Source: Pyrenophora tritici-repentis (lineage: Eukaryota > Ascomycota > Dothideomycetes > Pleosporales > Pleosporaceae). Taken from it: a DNA stretch of 64,000 nt. Of the stretch, positions 33,538 to 44,337 are shown piece by piece. A program made the translations under genes and the position numbers. The notes below the pieces were generated by a model that made no database searches, was not told the DNA's origin, and saw only the letters and a list, made by a program, of their open reading frames with translations. Where the stretch lies: NCBI RefSeq assembly GCF_003171515.1, contig NC_089390.1, forward strand, positions 3,844,001 through 3,908,000, written 5' to 3'. Position 1 is the stretch's first letter. The number at the start of each line of letters is the position of its first letter.

Positions 33538-34710
33538 CTAAGTGAGCGTAGGCGCGGTCCAATCAATGTACGTCGCAGCATCGGCACCAGAAGGACCCTT
33601 TTCGATATTCGTGTTTGCGGACTGGTTGAGCAGGAACTTGTTGATAAATGCTGTAAGATCGGCCTGCTGGTTGGCAGGGAACGAGCAGTGGTTGTGGTTA
33701 CCGGAGCCAGTAAACCCCATGTTGTCGGCCGCACCAAGAGATTTGTAGATGAGACGGGCAGCTTTCATACAAGCAGTAGTAGCAACTGGTCCAAGCCAAT
33801 CGATTTCGTTTTCAATAACAATAAGACCGCGAGGAGCCACCATTCCAGCGAGCTGGTGGTGGTCGGTGGCAAGCGTGTTTGACTTGGTGCTGAACGAGTT
33901 GAATCTGGTTGAGAACCAGACGTTCTCGCCGACAATCTCGCTCGATGTCTGGATGTTCTTGCCCTTGGCCTTTTCAGAATCGGAGATTCGCCAGCAGGCA
34001 GCGCCGCCAGATCCGGACTCCTGGGGGATACCAAGAGCGATGCGGTCAACGAATGCGGCAGCGACAAAAGCACCCTTGCCATTCCTAGAGCAGCCAGTTA
34101 CACCGACGCGCTTGGGGTCAATACCGGTAGCAGAAGTAGCCTCAAGAGCATCCATGATACGGTCGACGCCCCAAGCCCATGCCATGAGAGCACCCGCACT
34201 GTGGCTGGAACCATACAGGTCGAAGAACTTGCCCTTCCCACGACTGCTACCACTCTGTTGCTGAGCGATGTCGTCGTTATTGAAGGTGATAGTTGCGACG
34301 CCACTGGGAATCGGGATGCTGGGTGCACCATAAGCGATAATAGCCGGGAAGGGGCCGTTTCCACTGGGCTTCTTGATGGTGACAGAAAAGGTGACCGACT
34401 TTCCGCCTTCGCTTGAAGTGATGGAAAGCGATGACCCAGAGAGTGAAGCTGTGACAGTCGATGGCTTTTTAGGAAAGTCGCCTAGTTCCTGTGCCTGGAG
34501 GGCAGCGCTAACCTCCTTGTTCTTGCAGGCAAAGTCGGCTCTGGTAGTAACAGCTCTTCCGTCGAAGAACTTGAAGGGGTTTGGCAACTTGGCATTAGTG
34601 GTCGTGGGGAACGTCGTCGGTACGTTGCATGTCGCGTCCTGGCGTTGTTCAATAGCTGGCGCCGAAAGGACGGTGGTAGCAATGAGCGGAAGGATGATTG
34701 AGTATCTCAT
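33538..34710 (-). CDS. Secreted 4-O-methyl-glucuronoyl methylesterase (CE15)
   Basis: Extracellular esterase that cleaves ester bonds between lignin alcohols and glucuronic acid side chains of xylan, helping plant cell wall breakdown. The single-exon protein has 390 aa from the ATG at 34710. Signal peptide about residues 1-17 (MRYSIILPLIATTVLSA). Family motifs: TNAKLPNPF; nucleophile GCSRNGKGA with Ser208; acidic residue in PQESGSGG (Glu231); TDHHQLAG; IENEIDWLG; and the histidine in GNHNHCSF (around 339-341). Cys207 and Cys342 occupy the positions of the conserved disulfide bridge of the family. There is no CBM1 cellulose-binding module, unlike some Cip2 proteins. An upstream in-frame ATG would add 39 residues ahead of the signal peptide and is unlikely. 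Confidence 0.93.
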   Translation of the reverse strand: MRYSIILPLIATTVLSAPAIEQRQDATCNVPTTFPTTTNAKLPNPFKFFDGRAVTTRADFACKNKEVSAALQAQELGDFPKKPSTVTASLSGSSLSITSSEGGKSVTFSVTIKKPSGNGPFPAIIAYGAPSIPIPSGVATITFNNDDIAQQQSGSSRGKGKFFDLYGSSHSAGALMAWAWGVDRIMDALEATSATGIDPKRVGVTGCSRNGKGAFVAAAFVDRIALGIPQESGSGGAACWRISDSEKAKGKNIQTSSEIVGENVWFSTRFNSFSTKSNTLATDHHQLAGMVAPRGLIVIENEIDWLGPVATTACMKAARLIYKSLGAADNMGFTGSGNHNHCSFPANQQADLTAFINKFLLNQSANTNIEKGPSGADAATYIDWTAPTLT

Positions 34711-36422
34711 GTTGGGTGGATTGATGGGCTTGAAACACTGCGAGGCTTGACACTGACGATTGGAAAAGCAATATCGCCATCTTTTATAGCAACCATGCTC
34801 TTTACCAGCATTCCACGTCCCCGCCACGAAATTTAATGACTATATGAAGACATAAACATGGCTACAGTGCAGTCGTGGTAACGCGCCTTGGCGGATCAAC
34901 CTATCGTCTTTGACCATTGTCTCTCAGTTTACACTGACTGGACGAGGCATCCACAACGGCGTTCCGCACACGGCTTCTTTGCTATAGCGAAAGCTCATTG
35001 ATGGAAAAACTCTTCGTAATCCTCATATATAGGTTGAATCGATTGGTATGCGAGAGTTCCTTTGAGCCGCGAGGAAACTGCTTCGTACTCTACTATCCTT
35101 GGCCGAGAATGAGATATGACTACCTGACGTATGTCCAGATCCGGGTATTGTGCACCAAGTTGGATATGATGCTGTGTAGCAAGCATCCAGATAGGGTTCC
35201 ACAATGGGGCTGGTCATAGACTACCGGTCAATTGGACGTGAGAAACAATTCGCACTTTATGAGCCCTGGTTCGACCGTTGAATATAAATTGATGCCATGC
35301 TGAGGGGCCGCCATGATTACCACAATGTGGGGGACAGTGGGGCACCTGTTGAAAGTGCCGTTTAGCCTGTTAGTCACCACTCAAGTTCACCCGGCAGTCT
35401 GTAGGAACGACAGAATTTCCGTTAAAGAACCTTGGGCACTCTTTGATCTTTGACGTTACCTGCTTGGACGTCAATAAGGATTCTCCCTGTCGTAGTTAAG
35501 CGACGTACCAAATGCTGACTACCAAAAGAGGAAGCTGCGTCTGGGTCGTCAGTCAGTGGTGGTGCCGAAGATTAGGCGGTTTCAAGATGGCTCGTACATA
35601 GAATAGGGGAAGCTGGCCTTGCGCCATTCACGGAGGATGTTAAAAGCCATGAAAAAGCTGCGGAGCGACTCCGGTCAGCTGATCATCGGCCGCATATACC
35701 CTATTGCTCAAAATCATGCCATGACGGATGTTGCCCTGGTAGTTGGTATACATAGCACACAACTTCGGGACCTCGATCAGGCATGGGGACCGAAGTAGCT
35801 GGCATGTAAGTAAGTACGGATCTGTGCGCATGACGAATGCTTGAGCCGCAATTATTACAAGATGAGAAATATCGATTGGAACGCGTAGCGTATTCAGAGC
35901 GCGAAAAAGGTGTCTGCCTTGGCCTGTGTTATACGGCGATGCCGGGCATACGTGAGCAGAAGGAAGGAGCTCTGTTGTAGAACATTACCCCTTATTCTGT
36001 AGGTGCGCTTTGCATGAAAACCATAGAGGCTGAGAATGCAGAATTGTTGATTGCAAAAAGAAAGAGCGAGGCATAGGGTGGCTGTAGTCTGCTGTGCCTT
36101 CCAAGACTACAGACCCACACGACGCTAGTGATGGCTTCCGTGTTCGGCACCCCTCCAGGGCTTGCCACTGTTGCCAAGGAATTGTAGACCAACATAAGGC
36201 GAAACACTTCATGAAGTGAAGTTTAGAACTATTGTAATCAAGTTGCGTCACTATCACGAAAACCAGAATCGGGTAACTTATTTGGTGTTCTGTAACTGGC
36301 CACATCCAAAGCATCACAAGCTGACAAACACACCCCTCATTGGTAATCGCCTCAACACTCCTACTATATCTACACGAAGAAATCTCTTAGTCTCGCGACT
36401 ACGAAATTTCATTCCACTGAAG
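34711..36422. other. Divergent intergenic region, no supported gene
   Basis: About 1.7 kb between the esterase start and the methyltransferase start. Both promoters should lie here. Only short overlapping frames without domains are present. Confidence 0.5.
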
Positions 36423-37823
36423 ATGGCAGGCGAACGACAGGCAGCCGACGCTATTCGATTTTATGATTCAAAATCATGGGATTACGATGCCACCTGGCAC
36501 AACGACTTCACAAAGCGGTTCATGACGTACCTTGATATACAGCCTGGCCAAGAAGTACTGGATCTAGCATGCGGCACAGGACTGTTGACATTCCGCGAGG
36601 CAGAAGCTGTGGGATCCAAAGGGCAAGTCGTGGGTGTGGACGTCACTCCCGGAATGCTTGCAGTCGCTACTCACAGGAAGACTCAAGGTGGCGACAAATA
36701 CGCAAATACAACCTTCATCAAGGGTGATGTTCTACATCTGGATGAAACAGAAGAGCTCAAGGGAAAGAAGTTTGATGTCATCACGGTAGCTTCTGCCTTG
36801 GTCTTGTTTCCCGACCCACAAGCTGCGATCGAGCATTGGGTGGAGTTCCTGAAGCCTGGAGGCATGATTGCGCTAGATGCGACGCATCCACGAAACCTGG
36901 TGTCCGGAATGGTGCTCGAAAGGGTCGCACGCAGACTGGAACTACCCATCCCATATAATCGCTCATGGAGTAAATCTGAGGATACCCTCAAGCAAACGCT
37001 GGAGTCTGCAGGTCTAGAGGTAGACCAGACCATCACCGTCGAGAACCAAGCGGGATATGGTCGAAGATTCTATGAGATGGAGCAATGGGATGATTTCTTC
37101 GTCGAGAATGTCATCGTCAAGGATGTTGCGAGAACCTTTGCGAATAACGACATCAGAAGGAAAGCTCAAGGCATCTACAAAGAAGAGTGGGAGAAGCTGG
37201 CCATCGACGGTAAAGTGGAGGAGGTGGATTCGGTGTTTCTCGGTATCGCACGGCGGCGTAAGTGGCCCACATTGCCAGGCTGGCTGATGATAAACTGACC
37301 ACATGCAGCTGCCGACGGTTCGAGATACGTCCGACCGGCCATCAAGCACGATGTTGTCTTTAGGGGCGGGTGCCGCTGCGGCGGGGTACAATACACATCA
37401 AGTGCTGCACCCTCAGACATCACGCTGTGTCATTGCCGCGCATGCCAGCAAGTATCTGGCTCGGCCTTCCTCCCGTTCACACACGTTCCAAGGAAAGCTC
37501 TGTTGTTTAGCCACTCGGATACCCGCAAGGTTCTGAGACTATCGGACATTGCAGAACGGACATTTTGTTCGGGCTGTGGCGCTCCAATAACTATGACCTA
37601 TCCTTCGGATCCTGACGGGCTTGCTTTGTGTATGTCGACGGTGGACCTGGACAGTCTCAAGACTGAGCCGGCACCGAAGGTAGTGAAGCACATTTTTCTT
37701 CGCGAGAAGGCGCCATGGTTTGTTTTGCCAGATGACGGCACTGAGCCCACTGAGCGTTGGGGAACTTCGGAGGTTGCGCACCTAGTGCAGCAAGTAGAGG
37801 GCTTGCATGTAGCGGCGGGATGA
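36423..37823 (+). CDS. Class I methyltransferase fused to a C-terminal GFA zinc domain
   Basis: Predicted 449-aa protein from exons 36423-37257 and 37309-37823. Residues 1-278 are a SAM-dependent methyltransferase: motif I VLDLACGTG at 45-53, acidic strand VVGVDVTPGML, FDVITVASALVLF and FLKPGGMIALD. After a 51-bp intron (GTAAGT..AACTGAC..CAG, phase 1) the frame continues into a GFA/CENP-V-type zinc domain: GGCRCGG (Cys300, Cys302), CHCRAC (Cys319, Cys321, Cys324) and RTFCSGCG (Cys365, Cys368), the usual zinc ligands of the Mss4-like fold. The frame across the junction is open with no stop. Read unspliced, the methyltransferase ends at 37298 after 12 extra codons. The GFA part has no good in-frame ATG of its own near its start. 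Substrates are unknown. The alternative is two adjacent genes. Confidence 0.78.
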
Positions 37824-38656
37824 CGTGGTGGTGTACCGAACGGTGTCAGTGCAGCACATGACTAGGGTCACAGGTTCTCAGCGTCTATAGTGAGATGTTT
37901 ATGGATGAAAGTTCTCTCGTTTCTCAAAGAAGACGTCATGGCCATGGTGAAGGTGCAGTAGGTAACCATGTACTGACTGGCATATGTCCAAGTCTATACT
38001 GCTTTGCTTAGGTACGCGCGGAACGCGGGAGACAGCTAGCCGATCACAACGCGTACTACATACGTCGGGCTAGGCGTTCTACAGGTTGCATGTTTCGAAA
38101 CACGAACAGGAACAAACCAAACGAACAGGTTTAGTTCATGGGTCGAATTTGAACCGCTGCAAGATGCCATTGGAGCGGCTAAGCGATGTATACGTGTTGC
38201 GGTGTGCATCTGCCGTGTCGGTGAACTAGCCCAGTCCCAGCCTCACAAAACGCAGCACCCGCCATCTTTTTTCCTGCACAACCACGACTGACAGGTCAAA
38301 ACTCTGGTTCCTTCTTTGTGCACACATCAAACAATCTTCCGACCTCTGGTACGCCAGGCTTGCAGAGACTTAACCTACCAACCACCTAAAGTTCAACGAC
38401 GGTCGCAGCCGCCTGTCGCTCCACTACCCCCCCACGAACCGCCCCTCGGTCTTATCACTAGCTTGTTGCCGGGCTATCCTCAGGGCGCCTTTCGATAGCA
38501 GCAAGGAAAGATCGCCATTCTGTTTCACAACTGCTCCCTTCATCTGTTTGCCGATCAGAAGAAGTGTTGTGACTGAGCGGACGGATACATTCCTTGCACC
38601 CTGACCAGCAGACAGTTCGTGCGCGGGACCCGGAGATTTAGGCGCAGTAGCCCCAT
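37824..38656. other. Intergenic region
   Basis: Leader and promoter of the downstream coiled-coil protein gene. The stretch 38230-38460 is C/A-rich on the + strand, as in fungal leaders. No separate gene seen. Confidence 0.5.
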
Positions 38657-40252
38657 ATGAGTCCCAACGTCCCTCGCGAATTGGAGCTCCAGCTTCCACC
38701 TCAGGCCCCTTCTCCGACCCATAGCTCTCAACACGCCGGTGTGAAATCACAGTCGTACCACAGCCGGGATCAGTCAAAGTCGAGCCCAGTGCCTGATGAT
38801 GAGCCGCACAGCTTTGACGACGTAGACATCACGGGCCTCCAGCCTCCTCCTTCTGCCTTGACACCAACCTCTGCTACGGCCTATGACCCCCAGGCGCCTT
38901 CCCCACTCGACGACTTTCCGCGTTCTGGCCGCAGCAGTCACCAGCGCAGCTTGACGGGCACAATCTTCGACAACCTCAACCGCGCCACCTCGACAATCCA
39001 GCAACATACTTCACGCGCATCCTCACCATCCAAATCCTTGGCAAGCTTCATCCCGTCACGAGCCGCCGTCGAATCAAACGCTAGCCAGCCCAAGATTAGG
39101 GCCATACAGAACTGGTTCAGCGGCTCTTCGTCTGTAAAGCTCGGTGCATCACCGCGCCAGGACGACTATTCCGACTCCGAGTCCGGGTCTGGAGAGGAAT
39201 ACGACTCGGAATCCGAATCTGAGGAAGAGGAGGAGGAAGAAGACCGAAGCAGTATGATGGCTAACATCTTCAACCGTGGATCCTCGCTTACCAGAGGAGC
39301 GTCCGAGACCCCTAGGCGATCAGACGAAACTCAGACACAGACCAAGGCGCCGGCCCAGCCGACTGCCGGCAGCAAGTTCGCGTGGTTGTTGTCCACACAA
39401 AAGAGCGCCGCCACGCCGTCGCCACAACCATCACCCACCTACCACAACCCCGATGACGAGCTCATCAACCTCAAAATCTCCCAGGCCCTCTTTCCACACG
39501 GACCTGCCGATCCGCTAGCTCCGTCGTCCTTCCACGATCTCCTCACCAATGCCGAAGCGCTGCTCTCTCGCTACCAGTCTGCCTACCGCCAACTCTCGAC
39601 CGCGTTAGTCGATGCACAGTCTGAACAAAGTGCGCAGGAGGATGAGCTCGACGAGGTCGAGACGCGAGCCCGTCATCTGAAGATGCAGCTCGAGAGCATG
39701 GCAAGGCGCGCAGATGACCAGGATGAGCAGATGCGCAGTCTGATGGAAGACCTCGCGTTTGAGCGAAAGGCCCGACAAGAGGAAGAGGCAGCCCGCAAGA
39801 GGAGTCTGGCTCTCATCAGACAGTGCGAGCACACCACCTGCCAGGAAACGACGCGACGACACAACCGCATCTCCGGCTCAGAACTCAGCGTCGACTCCGG
39901 CTTTGAATCGGAGGCCGAAACCGATGCTGCCAGCGTCTTCTCCCGCAACTGCCTCAGCCCCACCGGCACCGACCGCTCCTCCGTCCTCGACAGCGAAGTC
40001 CACGACGCGACACCCAAGGGCCGGAAACCCCAGCCCTTGCAACGCGGCGGCACATCCACCAAGTCTCGCCAGAGCAAAGTGGAAATACGCACGTGGGGCT
40101 GCGAAAATTGCGAAGGCGGTGCACAATCCGCAGTCTGGGGCCGCCTCGCAAGGGAACGCGAGGAGAACCGCACACTCAGACTGCGAGTCGAGACGCTAGA
40201 AGAGGCCGTCGATGGTGCTTTGAACGCCGTGACGGGCGGATGGGGCATGTAA
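38657..40252 (+). CDS. Hypothetical Ser-rich coiled-coil protein
   Basis: Single-exon protein of 531 aa that I do not recognise. The N-terminal 130 residues are Ser/Pro-rich and apparently disordered. A strongly acidic segment follows at about 170-195 (ESGSGEEYDSESESEEEEE). A conserved-looking block, DDELINLKISQALFPHGPAD then FHDLLTNAEALLSRYQSAYRQL, starts near 266 and leads into a predicted coiled coil (about 300-385, rich in E, Q, R, L heptads). Near the C-terminus WGCENCEGGAQSAVWGRLARER suggests a small Cys motif followed by a second short coiled coil. No signal peptide or membrane segment. Composition and length are consistent with a real gene; the function is unknown, perhaps a scaffold. 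Confidence 0.8.
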   Translation: MSPNVPRELELQLPPQAPSPTHSSQHAGVKSQSYHSRDQSKSSPVPDDEPHSFDDVDITGLQPPPSALTPTSATAYDPQAPSPLDDFPRSGRSSHQRSLTGTIFDNLNRATSTIQQHTSRASSPSKSLASFIPSRAAVESNASQPKIRAIQNWFSGSSSVKLGASPRQDDYSDSESGSGEEYDSESESEEEEEEEDRSSMMANIFNRGSSLTRGASETPRRSDETQTQTKAPAQPTAGSKFAWLLSTQKSAATPSPQPSPTYHNPDDELINLKISQALFPHGPADPLAPSSFHDLLTNAEALLSRYQSAYRQLSTALVDAQSEQSAQEDELDEVETRARHLKMQLESMARRADDQDEQMRSLMEDLAFERKARQEEEAARKRSLALIRQCEHTTCQETTRRHNRISGSELSVDSGFESEAETDAASVFSRNCLSPTGTDRSSVLDSEVHDATPKGRKPQPLQRGGTSTKSRQSKVEIRTWGCENCEGGAQSAVWGRLAREREENRTLRLRVETLEEAVDGALNAVTGGWGM

Positions 40253-40838
40253 ATACCTTGTCTCCTACCTCGTTTTGTTTTTACGATCTTATGTTTGCGG
40301 CGTTGGGTATACCAAGAAGGGGGGTTTTTGCTCGTGTGTTCCTCCTGCATCTAAAGCAGTTTTTCTTATGTAGCAGTTTTTCACAGACAGCATGAGCATG
40401 CAATTCCAATACTGCTTTTTGCAGCAAATGCTGTGTATTATTATCTTGATCTCGACAGTTTGTATGAATAGTCTCTCGTTACTGGTTCTGAAGTCTTAAT
40501 GTCCTTTGTCCGTTCCCTGACACTATTGCACGTCAGTGTTATCGCCAAATTTCCGTAACTTGACTCGGTTGCATCTTGATTGTACACAAAAGCTCTTTCG
40601 TTGTAAACATCGTCAAGCCCTTGACCTGTTCATCGTCTTTGAAGTCACTTATCCAAGTTTCGCACATCGACACCTTACATACCCGTCTTCCAGGACGCAA
40701 TACAGATACCCGTAGATACATGCATGTACGACGCAACCAGCTTCGGAAAGCGGAGCCGTGACAAATTCCATAGTAAATAACATCAATCCTCGTCGTCGTT
40801 TCCTGAATCCCACACAAATGCACAACATCACTGTCGCT
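40253..40838. other. Intergenic region
   Basis: 3' end of the coiled-coil gene and promoter of the dehydrogenase. No gene seen. Confidence 0.5.
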
Positions 40839-41791
40839 ATGGCATCTCCCCTCTCAGCTGCCACACTATTCAATGTACAAGGCATGGTCGCCGTCATCAC
40901 AGGCGGTGGATCCGGTACCTTTCCCACCCGCATCCCCATCAATATCTTCGCATACACAACTGACACCACCGCCCAGGCATCGGCCTCACAATGACAAAGA
41001 CCCTCGTCCTCAACGGCGCCCGCAGGGTCTACATCATTGGGCGGCGGGAGTCAATTCTCCGCTCTGCCGCCGAATCCATCGACCCTAACGTCGTCATCCC
41101 AATACAAGGCGACGTAACGAAAATCGAAGACTTGGAAGAAATCAGTGCCACCATAACCCAGCAAGAAGGCTCCATTAACCTCCTCATCGCCAACGCCGGC
41201 ATCATGGGACCGCGACCCCTCAAGACATTCTCCTCGGAAGCACTATCAGAAAAGGAAAAAGCGCAACAATACGCCTCCCACGCTCTAGCCACGCCAATGG
41301 AAGACTTCACAAACACTTACCACGTCAACGGTTCAGCTGTCTATTACACAGCCATGGCATTCCTCCCCCTCCTAGTCGCCGGCAACGAAAACACTGCTAC
41401 TACAGGCTCCACCTCTCAAATCATCACTACCTCCAGCATCGCCGGTTTCTCCCGCCTCCCCGGCGCGTCTTTTGCTTACAACAGCAGTAAGGCGGCTGTC
41501 ACGCACATGAGCAAAATGCTTGCGTCGGCGCTGGTGGGGTTCAGGGTCAGGTGTAATGTACTTGCTCCCGGCGTGTTTCCGACAGACATGACACCGGGGA
41601 TTATTCAGGGGTTATCAGGGACAGAAGACGGGAAGGTGGATAGAGGGATTATTCCGGTGGAGAGGGTGGGTAGTGATGAAGATATTGCCGGGGCGGTGTT
41701 GTGGATGGTGGGGAGGGCAGGGGCGTATTTGAACGGGAGTGTTGTTGTTGTCGATGGGGGCAGATTAGGGGTTTTGCCTTCGAGTTATTAG
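40839..41791 (+). CDS. Short-chain dehydrogenase/reductase
   Basis: NAD(P)-dependent oxidoreductase of the classical SDR family, 296 aa from exons 40839-40914 and 40977-41791 with a 62-bp intron (phase 1, CTGAC branch). The splice restores the cofactor motif TGGGSGIG, which neither exon carries alone. Other motifs: GDVTKIEDLEE, IANAGIMG, TSSIAGFSRLPG and the catalytic YNSSK; a late CNVLAPGVFPTDMT and a C-terminal SVVVVDGGRLG complete the Rossmann fold. An in-frame ATG at 40818 would add seven residues; the ATG at 40839 is preferred for its better context (G at -3 and +4). The substrate cannot be inferred, and no neighbouring biosynthetic cluster is evident. Confidence 0.88.
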
Positions 41792-42014
41792 TTTCAGATA
41801 CATGCAAAAGTTGGAAGTGTGTTTATGAGGCATGCCAATGTATGTACATTGTATGGTAGTGACGTGAGAAGCTACCTAGCTAGCGTGTTCCAACACCCAC
41901 CCCTGCATAAGCATGGGAATTGCGGAGTTGAAGACACACCTCCGAAGCTTACAACCACGCACACATACTCCTTCCTTCAAACTTCAACTTACGTGGCAAT
42001 GACCACATGTGACA

Positions 42015-43173
42015 ATGCCTGCGCAACAACACAGGCTCGCTTCCAATGACTTGCTCAACAAGCCTGGTTTCTTGGGCGCTGCGGCCCGCTTCTGGCAGGT
42101 ATGTAGCTAGTTACGTATCTTTTGTCGGATTCGTTGGAATATACCACGCATGGGGACATAACCCAAGGAAATGGTGCATAGCAGAGCTGACCATGATTCC
42201 TAGCGCTCGTATGCATCAGATTATCTCGGTATCTTGATTTTAATATGCGGTTATATATTTGTATGTATAAAGCTTCCCACCACCACATGCTCCCTCCTAC
42301 TATTCCCACGCAACAACCCACATCCACCCTCTCCCCCGCCCACAGAAAACGCCACTCCTAACAAACCAGATACAGATTCAATTCCTCGCCTCCCCCTTCC
42401 ACCGCATGTTCTCGCTCGACAACCTCGCCATATCGTACCCCCACGCAACCACCGAACGCGTCTCCGTGCCCTGGCTCTTCATTTACGCCGGCGCCGTCCC
42501 GCTCGGCATACTAATCGCCTGGGCCTTACTCGTCCGTCCAGGTGCCCACAAAGCCCACGTCACACTGCTCGGCTGGGGCATCAGCATGGTGCTCACAATG
42601 TTCATCACAGACGTGATCAAGAACGCAGTTGGGCGCCCGCGACCCGACCTCATCGCGCGGTGTAAACCCAAACCGGGGACGCCGGCACATACGCTGGTGA
42701 CGTGGGAGGTTTGCACGGAAACGAATCATCACGTTTTACACGACGGATGGCGGAGTTTTCCAAGCGGACATTCTAGTTTTGCGTTTAGTGGGTTGGGCTA
42801 TCTTGCGCTGTTCATCGCGGGCCAGTGTCATGTTTATCGGCCGCGCGCCGATCTCGCACGTGTGCTGTTGGCTATGGCGCCGCTGCTGGGCGCGGCGCTG
42901 ATAGCGATTTCGCGGTGTGAGGATTATAGACATGATGTTTGGGATGTGAGTGTGGGGTCATTGTTGGGTATGGGCGTGGCGCATTATACATATAGGCGGT
43001 ATTATCCTGCGTTGAGGAATAGGGCTTGTGCGAGTCCGTTTGCGAATCCGGCGGATGAGAGGGGTGGGGTATGGGGGAAGGTTAAGGGGGATGAGGAGAA
43101 TGGGGCGGGGGATTTTGAGTTGAGTGATTTTGACGAGGAGGATGGTGGGGAGGGAGTGGGTGCGAGGAGGTAG
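42015..43173 (+). CDS. PAP2-family lipid phosphate phosphatase (DPP1/LPP1-like)
   Basis: Integral membrane phosphatase that likely acts on diacylglycerol pyrophosphate, phosphatidate or related lipid phosphates. Three exons: 42015-42098, 42204-42260 and 42376-43173, all phase 0, giving 312 aa. The two small N-terminal exons supply LLNKPGFLGAAARFWQ and RSYASDYLGILILICGYIF (first membrane segment), joining PFHRMFSLDNLAISYPHA, a typical family segment. Catalytic motifs: KNAVGRPRP (KX6RP), PSGH within SFPSGHSSFAF, and SRCEDYRHDVWD (SRX5HX3D). Five or six membrane segments are evident, with a cytosolic acidic tail (FELSDFDEEDGG). Introns of 105 and 115 bp have GTATGT donors and CTGAC/CTAAC branch sites. 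It is convergent with the LaeA-like gene. Confidence 0.9.
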
Positions 43174-44337
43174 CATGATATGTGTATTTGGTATAGTTAA
43201 GTTCTTGATTTGATTTGAGCTCATGTATCGTGATTATGTTCTTACCCTGCCAACCTCCTAAGACTCTTCGAATCTAAACTTCACGTCTGCGAAAACAAAC
43301 TCATCCACACTTAACAAGTCATCTACGATCTCTACCTCCCCGGTCCTACTAGTCTCCTAAAGTCATCTCTGCCGCTTATCTCCCTCTAACGAGCTCGCCG
43401 TCAAATCCCATATCCTCAACCCTCAGGAGGAGTCCGCTTATCCATCTGTCTAGTGTACGACACTTGCGTCTTTTACACATGCGATTGCCCAAGTACAGTC
43501 TCGGGCGGCGTTTCGAGCTTAGATAGAGTGTTGGCGGCCGGTTGGAACACAATGGATGTTCGGCAGAACAGTAGTGTGGGGATATTGTGCTGGTGAGAAC
43601 TGACATGTTGGTTTCTTGAAAAGAGAAATGAGGAAATGAGAAGTTAGTGTTGTTTCAGGCAACACTAGTTATAAATCTTGTAGGTTAGTAGTTTAGTGTA
43701 GCTATGATTGATAGTCGCGCGATTAGAGTAATAGAACAGGTTCTTTTGGGAGAGGGGAGTTGGTACGGGGTGGATGTGATGAGATTTATCTATTTGGTGC
43801 GAAGATGTGTGCTTGTCGTGAACTCCTTCCTATACCTACTATACTTCTACTCCATTTGGAGTCTTAATCCTACCCCCCCCCCATTTTTTTAGGATATAAG
43901 ACACAAGTAAGAGAATAGAGAGAATGTTCAATTCCATGGCCGGAAGTTTAAGGAGGCCGTGTAGTTTAAAAGCGATAAAGGCTTCTGTTTACTAATGTAG
44001 TGGACGAGGTTGAAGAGACAGAAAAAGCGAGGGAGGGGAGAGTGTGTGCTGCGTGTCTTTCTATCACAAGGCCCCTTTATAATCATTATTTACAAGAAGG
44101 CTCGATCCAGGTTTAGCACCTGCCGGCATGGGCTCTTTGGTGCATTACACGACCCCTAAATACAGTTAGCGATAGTATACTGATACCGTGAGTTAGTCAT
44201 ATGAATTTATTTGCATTCCATCAATCATTACTATACCCTAATATACCCATACAAAATACCAAACCAGCAAACTCCACCCAAGACACACGTCCTCCTCCAT
44301 ACACCAAGCCCCACCCCGCCGTACCCCCTCTTCTTCC
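43174..44337. other. Convergent 3' intergenic region
   Basis: About 1.2 kb between two converging genes. It holds a run of ten C followed by seven T near 43873-43890, but no gene could be supported. Confidence 0.5.

Noticed and set aside
35307..35321. 15-base identity (GCCGCCATGATTACC) with 55266-55280
   Set aside because: Flanks do not align, and a 15-base match is expected by chance in a window of this size.
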